Shown in pieces: positions 32,545 to 40,813 of a DNA stretch of 64,000 nt. The stretch is from Hymenobacter daecheongensis DSM 21074 (GTDB lineage: Bacteria; Bacteroidota; Bacteroidia; Cytophagales; Hymenobacteraceae). The position numbers and the translations under genes were made by a program. The notes below the pieces were generated by a model. That model ran no database searches, was not told where the DNA came from, and saw only the letters and a program-made list of their open reading frames with translations. The stretch spans positions 1-64,000 of the forward strand of contig NZ_FQYN01000008.1 of assembly GCF_900141805.1 (NCBI RefSeq). The letters run 5' to 3'. Positions within the stretch are counted from its first letter, which is position 1; each line of letters opens with the position of its first letter.

Positions 32545-34305
32545 ATGAAAAAACACCTACTCGCTACTTTCCTGGCCAGCGCCGTGCTGCTTACGGCTCA
32601 GGCCCAGGCGTTTCAGTGGAACCAGCAAGCCGGCGGCGCGGCGGCCGATGAGGGCCGCGGCGTGGCCGTGGATGGCCAGGGCAACGCCTACGTGGCGGGC
32701 CTGTTTCGGGGTGCGGCCACCTTCGGCACCGGTGCGGCCCAGGTCACGCTCAACAGCACGCCGCCGCTCGTCGGCACCACGCCCACCGCCGATGCGGTGC
32801 TGGCCAAGTATGCGCCTTCCGGGGCGTTGCTCTGGGCCCGGCGCGGCGGCGGCCCCGGCACCGAAGAAACCGGCGGCGTGGCCCTCGATCCGCTCAGCGG
32901 CGGGGCCTACGTCATCGGCTCCTTCTCGGGGTCGGCCACGTTCGACTCGGGCCTGCCGGGCACCATGCCGGTGCTTACCAGCGCCGGGGCCGACGACCTG
33001 TTTCTGGTGAAGTACGACGCGGCCGGCACTCTGCTCTGGAGCCGCGCCTTGGGCAGTGCCAATGCCTCAGCCGAAAGCGGCTACGCCATAGCCACCGACT
33101 CGGTGGGCAACGCCTACCTCACCGGCGAGTTTCGCGATACGCCGGTGCTGGGCGGCGGCACGGCCACCGTCAGCAGCGCTGGTAATACCGACGTGCTCAT
33201 TGCCAAATACAGCCCCGCTGGCACGCTGCTCTGGGCGCGGCGCGGCGGGGCCGCCGATGCCGACGTGGGCCGCGCCATTGCCGTGGACCGCGCCGGGGCC
33301 TGCGTGGTCACGGGCTCGTTTCGGGGCACAGCTACGTTTGAGGGCGGCGCGGGCAGCCCGGCCGTCACCCTGCGGGCCCGCTCCGGCTCGGCCGACGTGT
33401 TTGTGGTGAAATATGATGCTGGCGGCACGCCGCTTTGGGGCCGCGTGGGCTACGGCTCGGGGGTTAAGATCGGGCGCGGCATCTGCACCGACCGGCGCAA
33501 GGACATTTACCTGATGACCTACTTCAACGACGGCCTCATCCTGACCAGCACGCCCACCGACTCGGTGCAGCTGACCACCACGCCCGGCAACCGCGACGTG
33601 GTGGTGGTGAAATACTCGCCCCAGGGCACCATTCAATGGACGCGCCCCGCCGGCGGCCCTGCTCTCGATACAGGCATCAACATTGCCGCCGACGGCCAGA
33701 ACAACATCTACGCCCTCAGCTACTTCCAGCAGACCATGACCTTCCCGCCCGGCACGTCGGCCCCCGGCGTGCCGGGCCAGACAGTCACGTCGGCGGGCAG
33801 CGCCGATGCCGTGGTGGCCTCCTACACGGCCGGCGGGGTGTTGCGCTGGCTGCGCCGCCTGGGTGGCCCGCTCGATGACCTGGGCTATGGCCTGGCCCCC
33901 GACAATGCCGGCAATCTGCTGCTGACCGGCTACTTCACCGGCGGCCCCTTCACCGCCGACGGCACCCTGCCGCTGTTCACGCAGCCCAGCAACGTCCGCG
34001 ACATCTTCATCAGCCGCCTCCAGAATATTCTGACCAGCACCAGGGCCGCCGGCCGCCTCGCCGCTGGTCTGCAGGCTTGGCCCAACCCCACCGCCGACCG
34101 GCTGCACCTGCGCCTGGCCTCAGCCCACCCCGCCACCGCCACCCTGCTCGATGCGCGGGGGCGGGAGCTGCAAACCCTGGCGCTTACTGCCCACGGCCCT
34201 GGTCAGCAGGCTGAGTTGTCGTTGGCCGGCCGCGCCGCGGGCTTGTATCTGGTGCGGGTACAGAGCGAAGGAGCCAGCGTCACGCTCCGGGTGGTGCGCC
34301 CTTGA
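32545..34305 (+). CDS. Secreted seven-repeat beta-propeller-like protein with T9SS type A sorting domain
   Basis: 586 residues from the ATG at 32545, chosen because it opens a signal peptide (MKKHLLATFLASAVLLTAQAQ); an in-frame ATG at 32512 is possible. Seven ~65-residue repeats share the pattern G.(V/I)A.D..GNAY(V/L).G.F.G (for example VAVDGQGNAYVAGLFRG, IATDSVGNAYLTGEFRD, LAPDNAGNLLLTGYFTG) alternating with AKY.P.G.LLWARRGGG. These are SBBP-like repeats expected to close a seven-bladed propeller. The C-terminal LQAWPNPTADRLHLRL ... GLYLVRVQ is a T9SS sorting domain, so the protein is exported to the cell surface. No catalytic site is visible. Confidence 0.82.
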   Translation: MKKHLLATFLASAVLLTAQAQAFQWNQQAGGAAADEGRGVAVDGQGNAYVAGLFRGAATFGTGAAQVTLNSTPPLVGTTPTADAVLAKYAPSGALLWARRGGGPGTEETGGVALDPLSGGAYVIGSFSGSATFDSGLPGTMPVLTSAGADDLFLVKYDAAGTLLWSRALGSANASAESGYAIATDSVGNAYLTGEFRDTPVLGGGTATVSSAGNTDVLIAKYSPAGTLLWARRGGAADADVGRAIAVDRAGACVVTGSFRGTATFEGGAGSPAVTLRARSGSADVFVVKYDAGGTPLWGRVGYGSGVKIGRGICTDRRKDIYLMTYFNDGLILTSTPTDSVQLTTTPGNRDVVVVKYSPQGTIQWTRPAGGPALDTGINIAADGQNNIYALSYFQQTMTFPPGTSAPGVPGQTVTSAGSADAVVASYTAGGVLRWLRRLGGPLDDLGYGLAPDNAGNLLLTGYFTGGPFTADGTLPLFTQPSNVRDIFISRLQNILTSTRAAGRLAAGLQAWPNPTADRLHLRLASAHPATATLLDARGRELQTLALTAHGPGQQAELSLAGRAAGLYLVRVQSEGASVTLRVVRP

Positions 34306-34524
34306 GCGGCAGGCTGCTGGCCCCTGGCGGAAGTCTGCTTAAATCATGGCAACACGCTGTCCATTAATTCATTACAACCATGTCGACAGCAAAAACCAAT
34401 CTAATCATTGCAAAAAATGGTTGCGCTTGGGGTCAGTTATTGGCTTACGTTTGAGCTACCCCTGCCAACCGTTGGCAGGCCAATGCGGGCGTACGCCGGC
34501 GCTCCACTCTAAACGCAGAATTTT

Positions 34525-36399
34525 ATGCTCCTTATCTCTACTTTCCACCTAGTCATTCCTTCCTCGGCGAGCTATGATTATTACGCGCTTTTCTACGTGC
34601 TGGCCTTCGCCCTGAACCTGGTTTTGCTGGTCTGGGAAGGTCACCGGCGCGGCTACCCGATGCGGACGTGGCTGGTGCTGCTGGTCTGCACCACGCTGGC
34701 TTTCATTCTGGGCACCAAGCTATTGGCCTTCTCCCCGGCCGAGTGGCAGCAGTTACTGCACACCGGCAATTGGCCCACGTCCGGGGCCCGCACGGTGCTG
34801 GGTGGGGCATTGGCGGGAACGCTCACGCTGCTGGCCCTGCGCCGACCCTTTGGCTTCAGCTGGCACGTATTCGATGCCTTCACGCTGCCTATGTGCGCGG
34901 CGCTGGTGGTGCAGTGCGTGGGCTGCGTGCTCACGGGCTGCTGCTTCGGCGAGCTTACCAGCGGCAGCTGGGGCCTCACTTACGCACCCCACACCTTGCC
35001 CTACGTGTGGCAGCTCTCGCGGGGCCTGATTCCGGCTGATGCCGCGCAGTCGCTGCCGGTGCACCCTACGCAGCTGTACTCGCTGGTGCTGTGCGCGGCA
35101 GTGGGCACGGTGCTGGTGCTCACGCGCCACCGCGCCTGGCCCGGCGGCAGCCGCCGGCTGCTGCACCTGGGCCTGCTGCTGGCCGGGCGCTTCCTGGTCG
35201 AGTTTTGGCGCGACCCAGCCGGGGAGCAGGTGGGCGCGGCCCTGCACACGCACGGCGGCCTGGCCCTGAAACAGGTGCAATGGGCGCTGTTGCTGCTGGC
35301 TCCGTTGGCGCTGGGCGGGTGGCTGTGGCTGCTGCGCCGCGCCCGTCGGGTGCCAATGCAGCCCGAGGTTATTCCGAACCAGAACCCGGTGCGCAATCTG
35401 CTGGCTGTGGCGGCGCTGCTGGCCCTCACGGCCTGGCTGGGGGCGCATGCCCTCACACTACCCGAAGTACTGGTGGTGAAAGCCCTGCTGCTGACCGTGC
35501 TGACGCTGGAAGGCGGGGCCTTGCTGCTGGGCGCGGCTACGGCTCTGCCGCCCGCCCGCGTGGCGCTGCCGCTTGCTCTGGCCGGCGTGGTGCTGGTGCT
35601 CACCAGCCAGCAGCTGCCCGCCGACTCGGCCACCGCCACCGAAGCGGCTTACTTCTCCTTCACCCCCGGCATTGCCACCGGGCGCTACGATGAGGACGTG
35701 ACGTATACGCCCAGCGGCGGCTGCTCCGGCGGCGGCGGCACGCCCACGCGCACCGGCTACTACCACAGCTACCAGACCGTGGGCGGCGATTTTTCCTACA
35801 CCCGACCCAGCTCCCGCCGCCCCGGCCGCACCACCTACGGCATCGGCGTGCGGGCCGGCAATGAGTACGTGAATGCGCAGTCGCTGACGCCCGGCGGCCC
35901 GTTTCTGACCGCCGACCCCAAAGACGGCCGGCACTTCCCGCTGCTCGATGTGAATCCGTATGTGGAGCGCGACCGGCTGCGGGCCAACGGCTTCGGCTAC
36001 GGCGTGCGGCTGGGCCTGCATGTGGGCGAACTAGGTCATCTGAGCGCCAAAAACGCAGGCCCCGAGTTGCGCAAAGTAAGTGCCCAGCCCGACGCGAAAA
36101 TCTGGCTGGGAGTGCGCCGCACGCTGTTTGCGCAGGCCGATTTTGGCAACGGCCCGTTGGCTCTGGGCAATCCCACCGGCCGGCTGGCCCTGGGTTCGGG
36201 CCTGGGCTCCGACTGGACCCGCTGCGTGCTGGGCGGCGTGGCCCTGGCCGACCATGAATCGGAGCCGACGATGGGCTTTCTGAGCGCCAGCTTCCCGCTG
36301 GGGCGCTCCGGGCTGTGGCTCGAACCCTACGGCGCTACCAATTTCGGCCGCCACCGGCAAGGCTCGGTGCGGCTGCAGTACCGCCTCAAAACACGTTAG
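34525..36399 (+). CDS. Lgt-like membrane protein fused to a beta-rich C-terminal domain, copy 1
   Basis: 624 residues in three parts. Residues about 18-270 are a seven-helix domain resembling prolipoprotein diacylglyceryl transferase: VGCVLTGCCFGELTSGSWG (132-150), VHPTQLYS (179-186) and AGRFLVEFWRDP (220-231), the last matching the GR..vEffR signature of Lgt. The Arg/Asn of the usual GRxGNFxNxE motif are replaced by a Cys cluster (C134, C139, C140), as in divergent Lgt homologues. Residues about 290-360 add three hydrophobic helices. Residues 380-624 form an unrelated beta-rich region with GGCSGGGG near 400 and an outer-membrane-barrel-like end (VRLQYRLKTR). Activity as a lipid transferase is unproven. 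A second copy follows. Confidence 0.7.
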   Translation: MLLISTFHLVIPSSASYDYYALFYVLAFALNLVLLVWEGHRRGYPMRTWLVLLVCTTLAFILGTKLLAFSPAEWQQLLHTGNWPTSGARTVLGGALAGTLTLLALRRPFGFSWHVFDAFTLPMCAALVVQCVGCVLTGCCFGELTSGSWGLTYAPHTLPYVWQLSRGLIPADAAQSLPVHPTQLYSLVLCAAVGTVLVLTRHRAWPGGSRRLLHLGLLLAGRFLVEFWRDPAGEQVGAALHTHGGLALKQVQWALLLLAPLALGGWLWLLRRARRVPMQPEVIPNQNPVRNLLAVAALLALTAWLGAHALTLPEVLVVKALLLTVLTLEGGALLLGAATALPPARVALPLALAGVVLVLTSQQLPADSATATEAAYFSFTPGIATGRYDEDVTYTPSGGCSGGGGTPTRTGYYHSYQTVGGDFSYTRPSSRRPGRTTYGIGVRAGNEYVNAQSLTPGGPFLTADPKDGRHFPLLDVNPYVERDRLRANGFGYGVRLGLHVGELGHLSAKNAGPELRKVSAQPDAKIWLGVRRTLFAQADFGNGPLALGNPTGRLALGSGLGSDWTRCVLGGVALADHESEPTMGFLSASFPLGRSGLWLEPYGATNFGRHRQGSVRLQYRLKTR

Positions 36400-36529
36400 C
36401 AACCGGTACTGCTGCTAGCTCGGCCACCACCGGAGAGCCGCCACGGCATTGCTCCTGGTTGGTAGCGTGCGGTTCATGCGCAACATAATCCTACGCATTA
36501 TTTCTCCGGCTTCAACTTTCTATTGTCGC

Positions 36530-38392
36530 ATGATCTTTAGCCTCCTATTACCCTCGCCTCTGGCCCACGACTACTATTCGCTGTTCTATCTGCTGGGCTT
36601 TGGGGCGGCTGGAGCGCTGCTGCTGTGGGAAGGGCTGCACCGTCGCTATCCGCTACGCTCCTGGCTGCTGCTGGTGGCCGGCACCCTGTTGCTACTGATT
36701 TTAGGAACCAAGCTTATTACTATTTCCTGGCTCGATGGGTGGCAGCACAGGTTTGAGCTAAGTACCGGGCAACGCTCAGTGCTGGGCGGTATGCTGGGGG
36801 CCACGCTGGGCGTGGCGCTGCTACGGCGCTGGCTGGGGTTTGGGCGCGATGCCTACGATGCCTTTGCCCTGCCTTTCCTGCTGGGGCTGGCCGTGCAGGG
36901 CCTGGGCTGCCTGCTCACCGGGTGCTGCTTTGGCATTCGCGCGGCCGAGTCGTGGCCTTGGGGGGTGTGCTATGCGCCTGGCACGCTGCCGTTTTTGACG
37001 CAGGTAGCCAAAGGGCAACTTGCGGCCGCAGCGGCCCACTCTCTGCCAGTGCATGCGGCGCAGCTCTACCAGATTGGATTATGCCTGAGCATTGGGGCCG
37101 CTTTGGGGCTGACGCGCTATCGGCAGTGGCCCGCCAAGAGCCGGCTAGTGCTGGCTTTTGCGCTGTATGTGGCCGGGCGCTGTGTGCTGGAAAATTGGCG
37201 CGACCCACTTGGCGATGTACTCGGAGCCGGCGAATGGCAGCAACTGAAGCCCGTACAGCTAGGCTTGGGGCTGGCTGCGCTGGGGCTGGGTGCCTACTTT
37301 CTCTATCTCGTAAGATACTCCAAGGCCGGACCGGGTAGGGCGGCCATCGCGCCAGCCAGCCGGCCGGGGCGCACACTAGCCGGCGCGGCGGCCCTGCTGG
37401 GCTTCACTGCTGTGCTGGGGCCGGAGTGGCTGGTGCTGCCGGAGCAATGGGTAGTGAAAAGTTTGCTGCTGCCGGTTATCGGGCTGGAAGTAGGCTGCTG
37501 GCTATGGGGCTCGGCCCAAAGCCGCCGTTACCAGGTAGCACCCGCCGGCCTGATTCTGTTGTGTGGGCTGCTGACCAGTCAGGCACCGGCTCCCCCCGAT
37601 TCCAGTGCTTCACGGACCTCCCGAGCATATACTTCCGTCCACTTTGGAGGCACTGGTGGCCAAGCCGAGCAGTATTTCGAAGCGCCCGAGTATGGCTGCT
37701 CGGGCACCACATTCCCCATTAGCACCTATCAGCAGCGGTACGCAACGGCTTCGCTGGGCATTTCCCGTACCCTACCCCTGCACAACGACGGCACTATTAC
37801 GTTCGAGGTACACGCGGCGCTGGGCGGCACCCATTTCCGCCCGTTGCAGGATACCATCATATTGATCAACCACAATAGAAATTACGCCCCCAGCACGGCG
37901 CTTCTTGAACAAAACACGGCCCGTCTGTACGCATTCAGCCCATACGTTGAGTACTCCGACGCGAAGAATTTGCGGGTGGGGCTCGGCTTTCATGTCGGTA
38001 GCCTGGCCTACGACTACCCCTATAAACCCGGGACCATCACGCAGGCCACGCCGCAGCTTCTGATAGAAGTCGGCAAGCTTTCTACGCTGTACTTTCACAG
38101 CAGCGCTTACTACGGCCTGCAGGGCTTGGGCAACGGCACGGCTACGCTGGGAGCAGGCACTGGTTTCGGGCGTGACAATATTCGGCTGCTGGTTGGCGTA
38201 GCGGTGCCCAACAGCAAGCTGAAGGGTGTCAAAGGAGCAGATACCGGCACGGCGTTCGGTCTGGGTTTCGTGCAAGCTTCCTTCCAAGCAGCCCAGCGCT
38301 GGCAGCTGAAACCCTTTCTGGCTACCAATTTCGACGACGTGTACCAGTTCTCCGTCCAGACCAGCTACCGCCTGTCTGGCAAGAACCGCTAA
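36530..38392 (+). CDS. Lgt-like membrane protein fused to a beta-rich C-terminal domain, copy 2
   Basis: 620 residues from the ATG at 36530, chosen because MIFSLLLPSPLAHDYYSLFY aligns with the N-terminus of copy 1; in-frame starts at 36449 and 36476 also exist. It has the same layout as copy 1: Lgt-like part with LGCLLTGCCFGIRAAESWPWG (126-145; C127, C132, C133), SLPVHAAQLYQ (171-181) and AGRCVLENWRDP (215-226); extra helices to about 350; then a beta-rich domain beginning near residue 366, with YGCSGTTF at 388-395 and ending VQTSYRLSGKNR. In the HPTQLY position Pro-Thr has become Ala-Ala, so any active site has drifted. It converges with the DUF2905 gene, overlapping by 4 bases. Confidence 0.7.
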   Translation: MIFSLLLPSPLAHDYYSLFYLLGFGAAGALLLWEGLHRRYPLRSWLLLVAGTLLLLILGTKLITISWLDGWQHRFELSTGQRSVLGGMLGATLGVALLRRWLGFGRDAYDAFALPFLLGLAVQGLGCLLTGCCFGIRAAESWPWGVCYAPGTLPFLTQVAKGQLAAAAAHSLPVHAAQLYQIGLCLSIGAALGLTRYRQWPAKSRLVLAFALYVAGRCVLENWRDPLGDVLGAGEWQQLKPVQLGLGLAALGLGAYFLYLVRYSKAGPGRAAIAPASRPGRTLAGAAALLGFTAVLGPEWLVLPEQWVVKSLLLPVIGLEVGCWLWGSAQSRRYQVAPAGLILLCGLLTSQAPAPPDSSASRTSRAYTSVHFGGTGGQAEQYFEAPEYGCSGTTFPISTYQQRYATASLGISRTLPLHNDGTITFEVHAALGGTHFRPLQDTIILINHNRNYAPSTALLEQNTARLYAFSPYVEYSDAKNLRVGLGFHVGSLAYDYPYKPGTITQATPQLLIEVGKLSTLYFHSSAYYGLQGLGNGTATLGAGTGFGRDNIRLLVGVAVPNSKLKGVKGADTGTAFGLGFVQASFQAAQRWQLKPFLATNFDDVYQFSVQTSYRLSGKNR

Positions 38393-38616
38393 CCCAGCCG
38401 CCGTACCAGCCACAGAATCAGGCTCAGCACCACGCTCAACAGCAGCATCGACACCAGCGGTGCATAGAGCCGGAAGCCGGGCCGCTCGATGCGAATATCG
38501 CCGGGCAGGCGGCCGAACCAGCCCAGCAGACTACCGCCACCCAGCCACACGAAGGCCCCGAGAGCCAGCAACCCCAGGCCCAGCAGCAGCAGCATTTTTC
38601 CAAATTGGGGAGTCAT
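38389..38616 (-). CDS. DUF2905 small membrane protein
   Basis: 75 residues with two hydrophobic segments flanking the family signature GWFGRLPGDIRIERPGFRLY. DUF2905 proteins are short, widely conserved bacterial membrane proteins of unknown role. The stop overlaps the end of the convergent Lgt-like gene by 4 bases. Another small membrane gene, now broken, lies just upstream on the same strand. Confidence 0.9.
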   Translation of the reverse strand: MTPQFGKMLLLLGLGLLALGAFVWLGGGSLLGWFGRLPGDIRIERPGFRLYAPLVSMLLLSVVLSLILWLVRRLG

Positions 38617-38646
38617 AAGCGGGTCGTCAGGTCGTTACCACCAGAG

Positions 38647-38949
38647 CTAAACCCCGACCACCAGCAGTACCACCAGCCCCACGTACACGCCCAGGGCGAG
38701 CCACTCGCCCCGGTCTTGGAAGTCGTAAGGAAACCGCTTCTGGGCCTTTTGCTACATCAGCATGAAGAAGTACAGGCCGCCGGCCGTGAGCCCCAGTGCC
38801 GCCCATTGCGGCACGGTCTGCCGGAACAGCAGCAGCATCCCCACGATCGGCAGCAGCCCAATAGTGTACCCTAGTAAGCGTGCCTTGAATCGCGCCCTGG
38901 CAAGTGGTAACTGGAGTTTGGATTGGGGTTTATGTGAATTTTTGGCCAT
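38647..38949 (-). pseudogene. Small membrane protein gene interrupted by an in-frame TAG
   Basis: From the ATG at 38949 (MAKNSHKPQSKLQLPLARAR) the frame encodes two hydrophobic segments (LLGYTIGLLPIVGMLLLF, ALGLTAGGLYFFML). It then meets TAG at 38754-38752 (codon 66) right after Met, and continues in the same frame as QKAQKRFPYDFQDRGEWLAL and a third hydrophobic stretch, GVYVGLVVLLVVGV, to a second stop at 38649-38647. The continuation is plainly coding in character, so a single nonsense change (for example CAG to TAG) has broken a ~100-residue three-helix protein. A sequencing error is the other explanation. Confidence 0.65.
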
Positions 38950-39159
38950 GAATATTACTAATACTTTAGAAGCCAATATAAGGTAACTACTTCCTCTTAC
39001 CAAACACTGCTCCAATATGCCCCATATATAAATATATTGCTTCGATGATAAAAATCTAATAATATCATCGCAATATTGACATAGTAAATATTTGTTATTA
39101 AATTAGACTAAATCAACGCAGGCAGCAGCAATTGATTGCCTGCGAAAGTCATATAGTAT
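38950..39159. other. AT-rich intergenic start of the island
   Basis: 210 bases with no gene, strongly AT-rich compared with the flanks, with repeated ATAAATATAT and AATATCATCG-like segments. A TTG at 39076-39078 and TATTTG at 39089-39094 might be promoter parts but their spacing does not fit the consensus. Confidence 0.5.
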
Positions 39160-39858
39160 ATGAAAATTTACATAGCATTACTCCTCTTCTCTTTTCAGAC
39201 TAACGTGGCTTCGGCACAAGATGATTATTGTTATGGAGCTGAACAAGGCAAACATTCCATAAGAGATTTAAAGCTATATAGTACCTCAGGCAACTATCAG
39301 GTTGATCAAATCACGATACAAGAATTATCCTTTATGAGCTCAAGATTTTTGGTATATCCAGTCCTATATTTCTACGATGGCGAAAATGCTTTTGCTTCTA
39401 AAGATCAATTATCTCCAAACGGCCCTGATGGCACAGTGGCTTTTGGCTTTCAACTGTTCAATCGGGAATATATACGTTATCCAGGCGGGCCATCTATCCC
39501 TATTATAATTGCTCATGAATTTGGGCATATTGTTCAATTCAAATATGGAGGATTTAGCCATATATCTATAATGAAAAAAGAACTCTTCGCTGATTATTTA
39601 GCAGGTGCATATTTACTGATACGAGGTGGTCTTAACATTGATGCAGTGCAAGAATCTTTCGAGGAAATGGGCGACACTGATTTCGGTAGTCTTGACCATC
39701 ATGGAACACCCGAACAACGAACAGCCGCCTTGGCAGAAGGATACAACGATGCCATGAGAGAAGGCTATCGATTCACGTTGAGCCGAGCTATAACGCTAGG
39801 AAGAAAATACGTCTTATCTATTCCAGACCCGGAAAATGAAGATGAAGTTGAGCCATAA
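39160..39858 (+). CDS. Secreted zinc-metallopeptidase-like protein (YpfJ/PF04228-like)
   Basis: 232 residues with a signal peptide (MKIYIALLLFSFQTNVASAQ). The zinc motif is IIAHEFGHIVQF (His119, Glu120, His123), and KKELFADYLAGAYL supplies the third ligand region (E141 to D145). DHHGTPEQRTAALAEGYNDA corresponds to the HGT..QR...F..G block of the predicted neutral zinc metallopeptidase family. Together these support a membrane- or envelope-associated protease fold, of unknown substrate. Base composition is markedly AT-rich, unlike the genes on either side but like the next two, suggesting that the trio arrived together. Confidence 0.72.
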   Translation: MKIYIALLLFSFQTNVASAQDDYCYGAEQGKHSIRDLKLYSTSGNYQVDQITIQELSFMSSRFLVYPVLYFYDGENAFASKDQLSPNGPDGTVAFGFQLFNREYIRYPGGPSIPIIIAHEFGHIVQFKYGGFSHISIMKKELFADYLAGAYLLIRGGLNIDAVQESFEEMGDTDFGSLDHHGTPEQRTAALAEGYNDAMREGYRFTLSRAITLGRKYVLSIPDPENEDEVEP

Positions 39859-39904
39859 GTAAAATAAACTATCATTTCAATAATAAAACTCAAAATATCA
39901 CTCA

Positions 39905-40312
39905 ATGGCACCTCCTTTGTTCAAGTACGTTTTCAACATAGACTTCTATGCCAATATTTTGGCACCTATTGACAGTGTTATTACTAAAAAAACATTACCT
40001 ATTACAGAAACCATCGTCCCAGATGAGGATATAGGCTCGATACAATTTCTCTCGAATAAAGAAGTTTTATTAGGGTTAATAATATTGACAACACTTATTA
40101 TTGTATTAATTATAAATGTTATTGTGGTTAAAAAAATGAATATAAATGCTGACTCATCCGTAAAATTATTACTAACAACAATCGTCATATTTAGCGGGCT
40201 TTTTCTAGTTGCTGCTGGATACGATGACAGAACAATTGCTCCTGTCTTTGGCCTACTTGGTGCAACACTTGGCTATATTTTCGGAAAATCAGAAACTAAC
40301 AAACCAGCATGA
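39905..40312 (+). CDS. Small membrane protein of unknown function in the AT-rich island
   Basis: 135 residues with three hydrophobic segments: about 56-76 (VLLGLIILTTLIIVLIINVI), 88-105 (LLLTTIVIFSGLFLVAAG) and 110-126 (IAPVFGLLGATLGYIFG). The N-terminal ~50 residues (FNIDFYANILAPIDSVITKK) look soluble and probably face outward or into the cytoplasm. No motif recognised. Its stop overlaps the next start (ATGA), so the two are translationally coupled. Confidence 0.6.
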   Translation: MAPPLFKYVFNIDFYANILAPIDSVITKKTLPITETIVPDEDIGSIQFLSNKEVLLGLIILTTLIIVLIINVIVVKKMNINADSSVKLLLTTIVIFSGLFLVAAGYDDRTIAPVFGLLGATLGYIFGKSETNKPA

Positions 40313-40704
40313 AACCACTATTACTGTTATTTTTGATTATCATCACATCCCATACTACATGTATTGGCCAATACCAAGTTCGCATCATTGACAGTGATGA
40401 TCAAACAGAGGGCATATCTTCAACACTATCTAAAAAAGAATTACTACTGGCGAACACAGTCAATCCAAGATATGCCGTAGAGTGTTCTATTGACAGAAGC
40501 CAATGGACAAACAGAATTATCCGATATCATTCCACACTCGAAATTTCTTTAGAAGATGAATACGCCTATTTTTTTGTTCGAGTCTGCGACGATGAACAAA
40601 CAGAAACTTGTATAGTATATAAACTAAGACCTGGTCGACGCTACGTAATAAAAAGGGACCCTAACTCAAGTAAAATAGTTATTAAATCGCAGAGCGGAGG
40701 TTAG
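40309..40704 (+). CDS. Small secreted protein of unknown function in the AT-rich island
   Basis: 131 residues beginning with a signal peptide (MKPLLLLFLIIITSHTTCIG). The mature part has three Cys residues (AVECSID, RVCDDEQTETCIVY) and a LRPGRRYVIKRDP stretch, consistent with a small beta-sandwich. The start overlaps the end of the membrane protein gene by 4 bases. No family recognised. Composition is as AT-rich as its two upstream neighbours. Confidence 0.6.
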   Translation: MKPLLLLFLIIITSHTTCIGQYQVRIIDSDDQTEGISSTLSKKELLLANTVNPRYAVECSIDRSQWTNRIIRYHSTLEISLEDEYAYFFVRVCDDEQTETCIVYKLRPGRRYVIKRDPNSSKIVIKSQSGG

Positions 40705-40813
40705 CAAACCATATGTAAAATGCAAGTTATTTAAACTGGTTATCAGGAATATGAATACCCTGATTTATCCCCATGAGAGTATATTCACTCAATGGTAAAC
40801 CAGACTACTCTCA

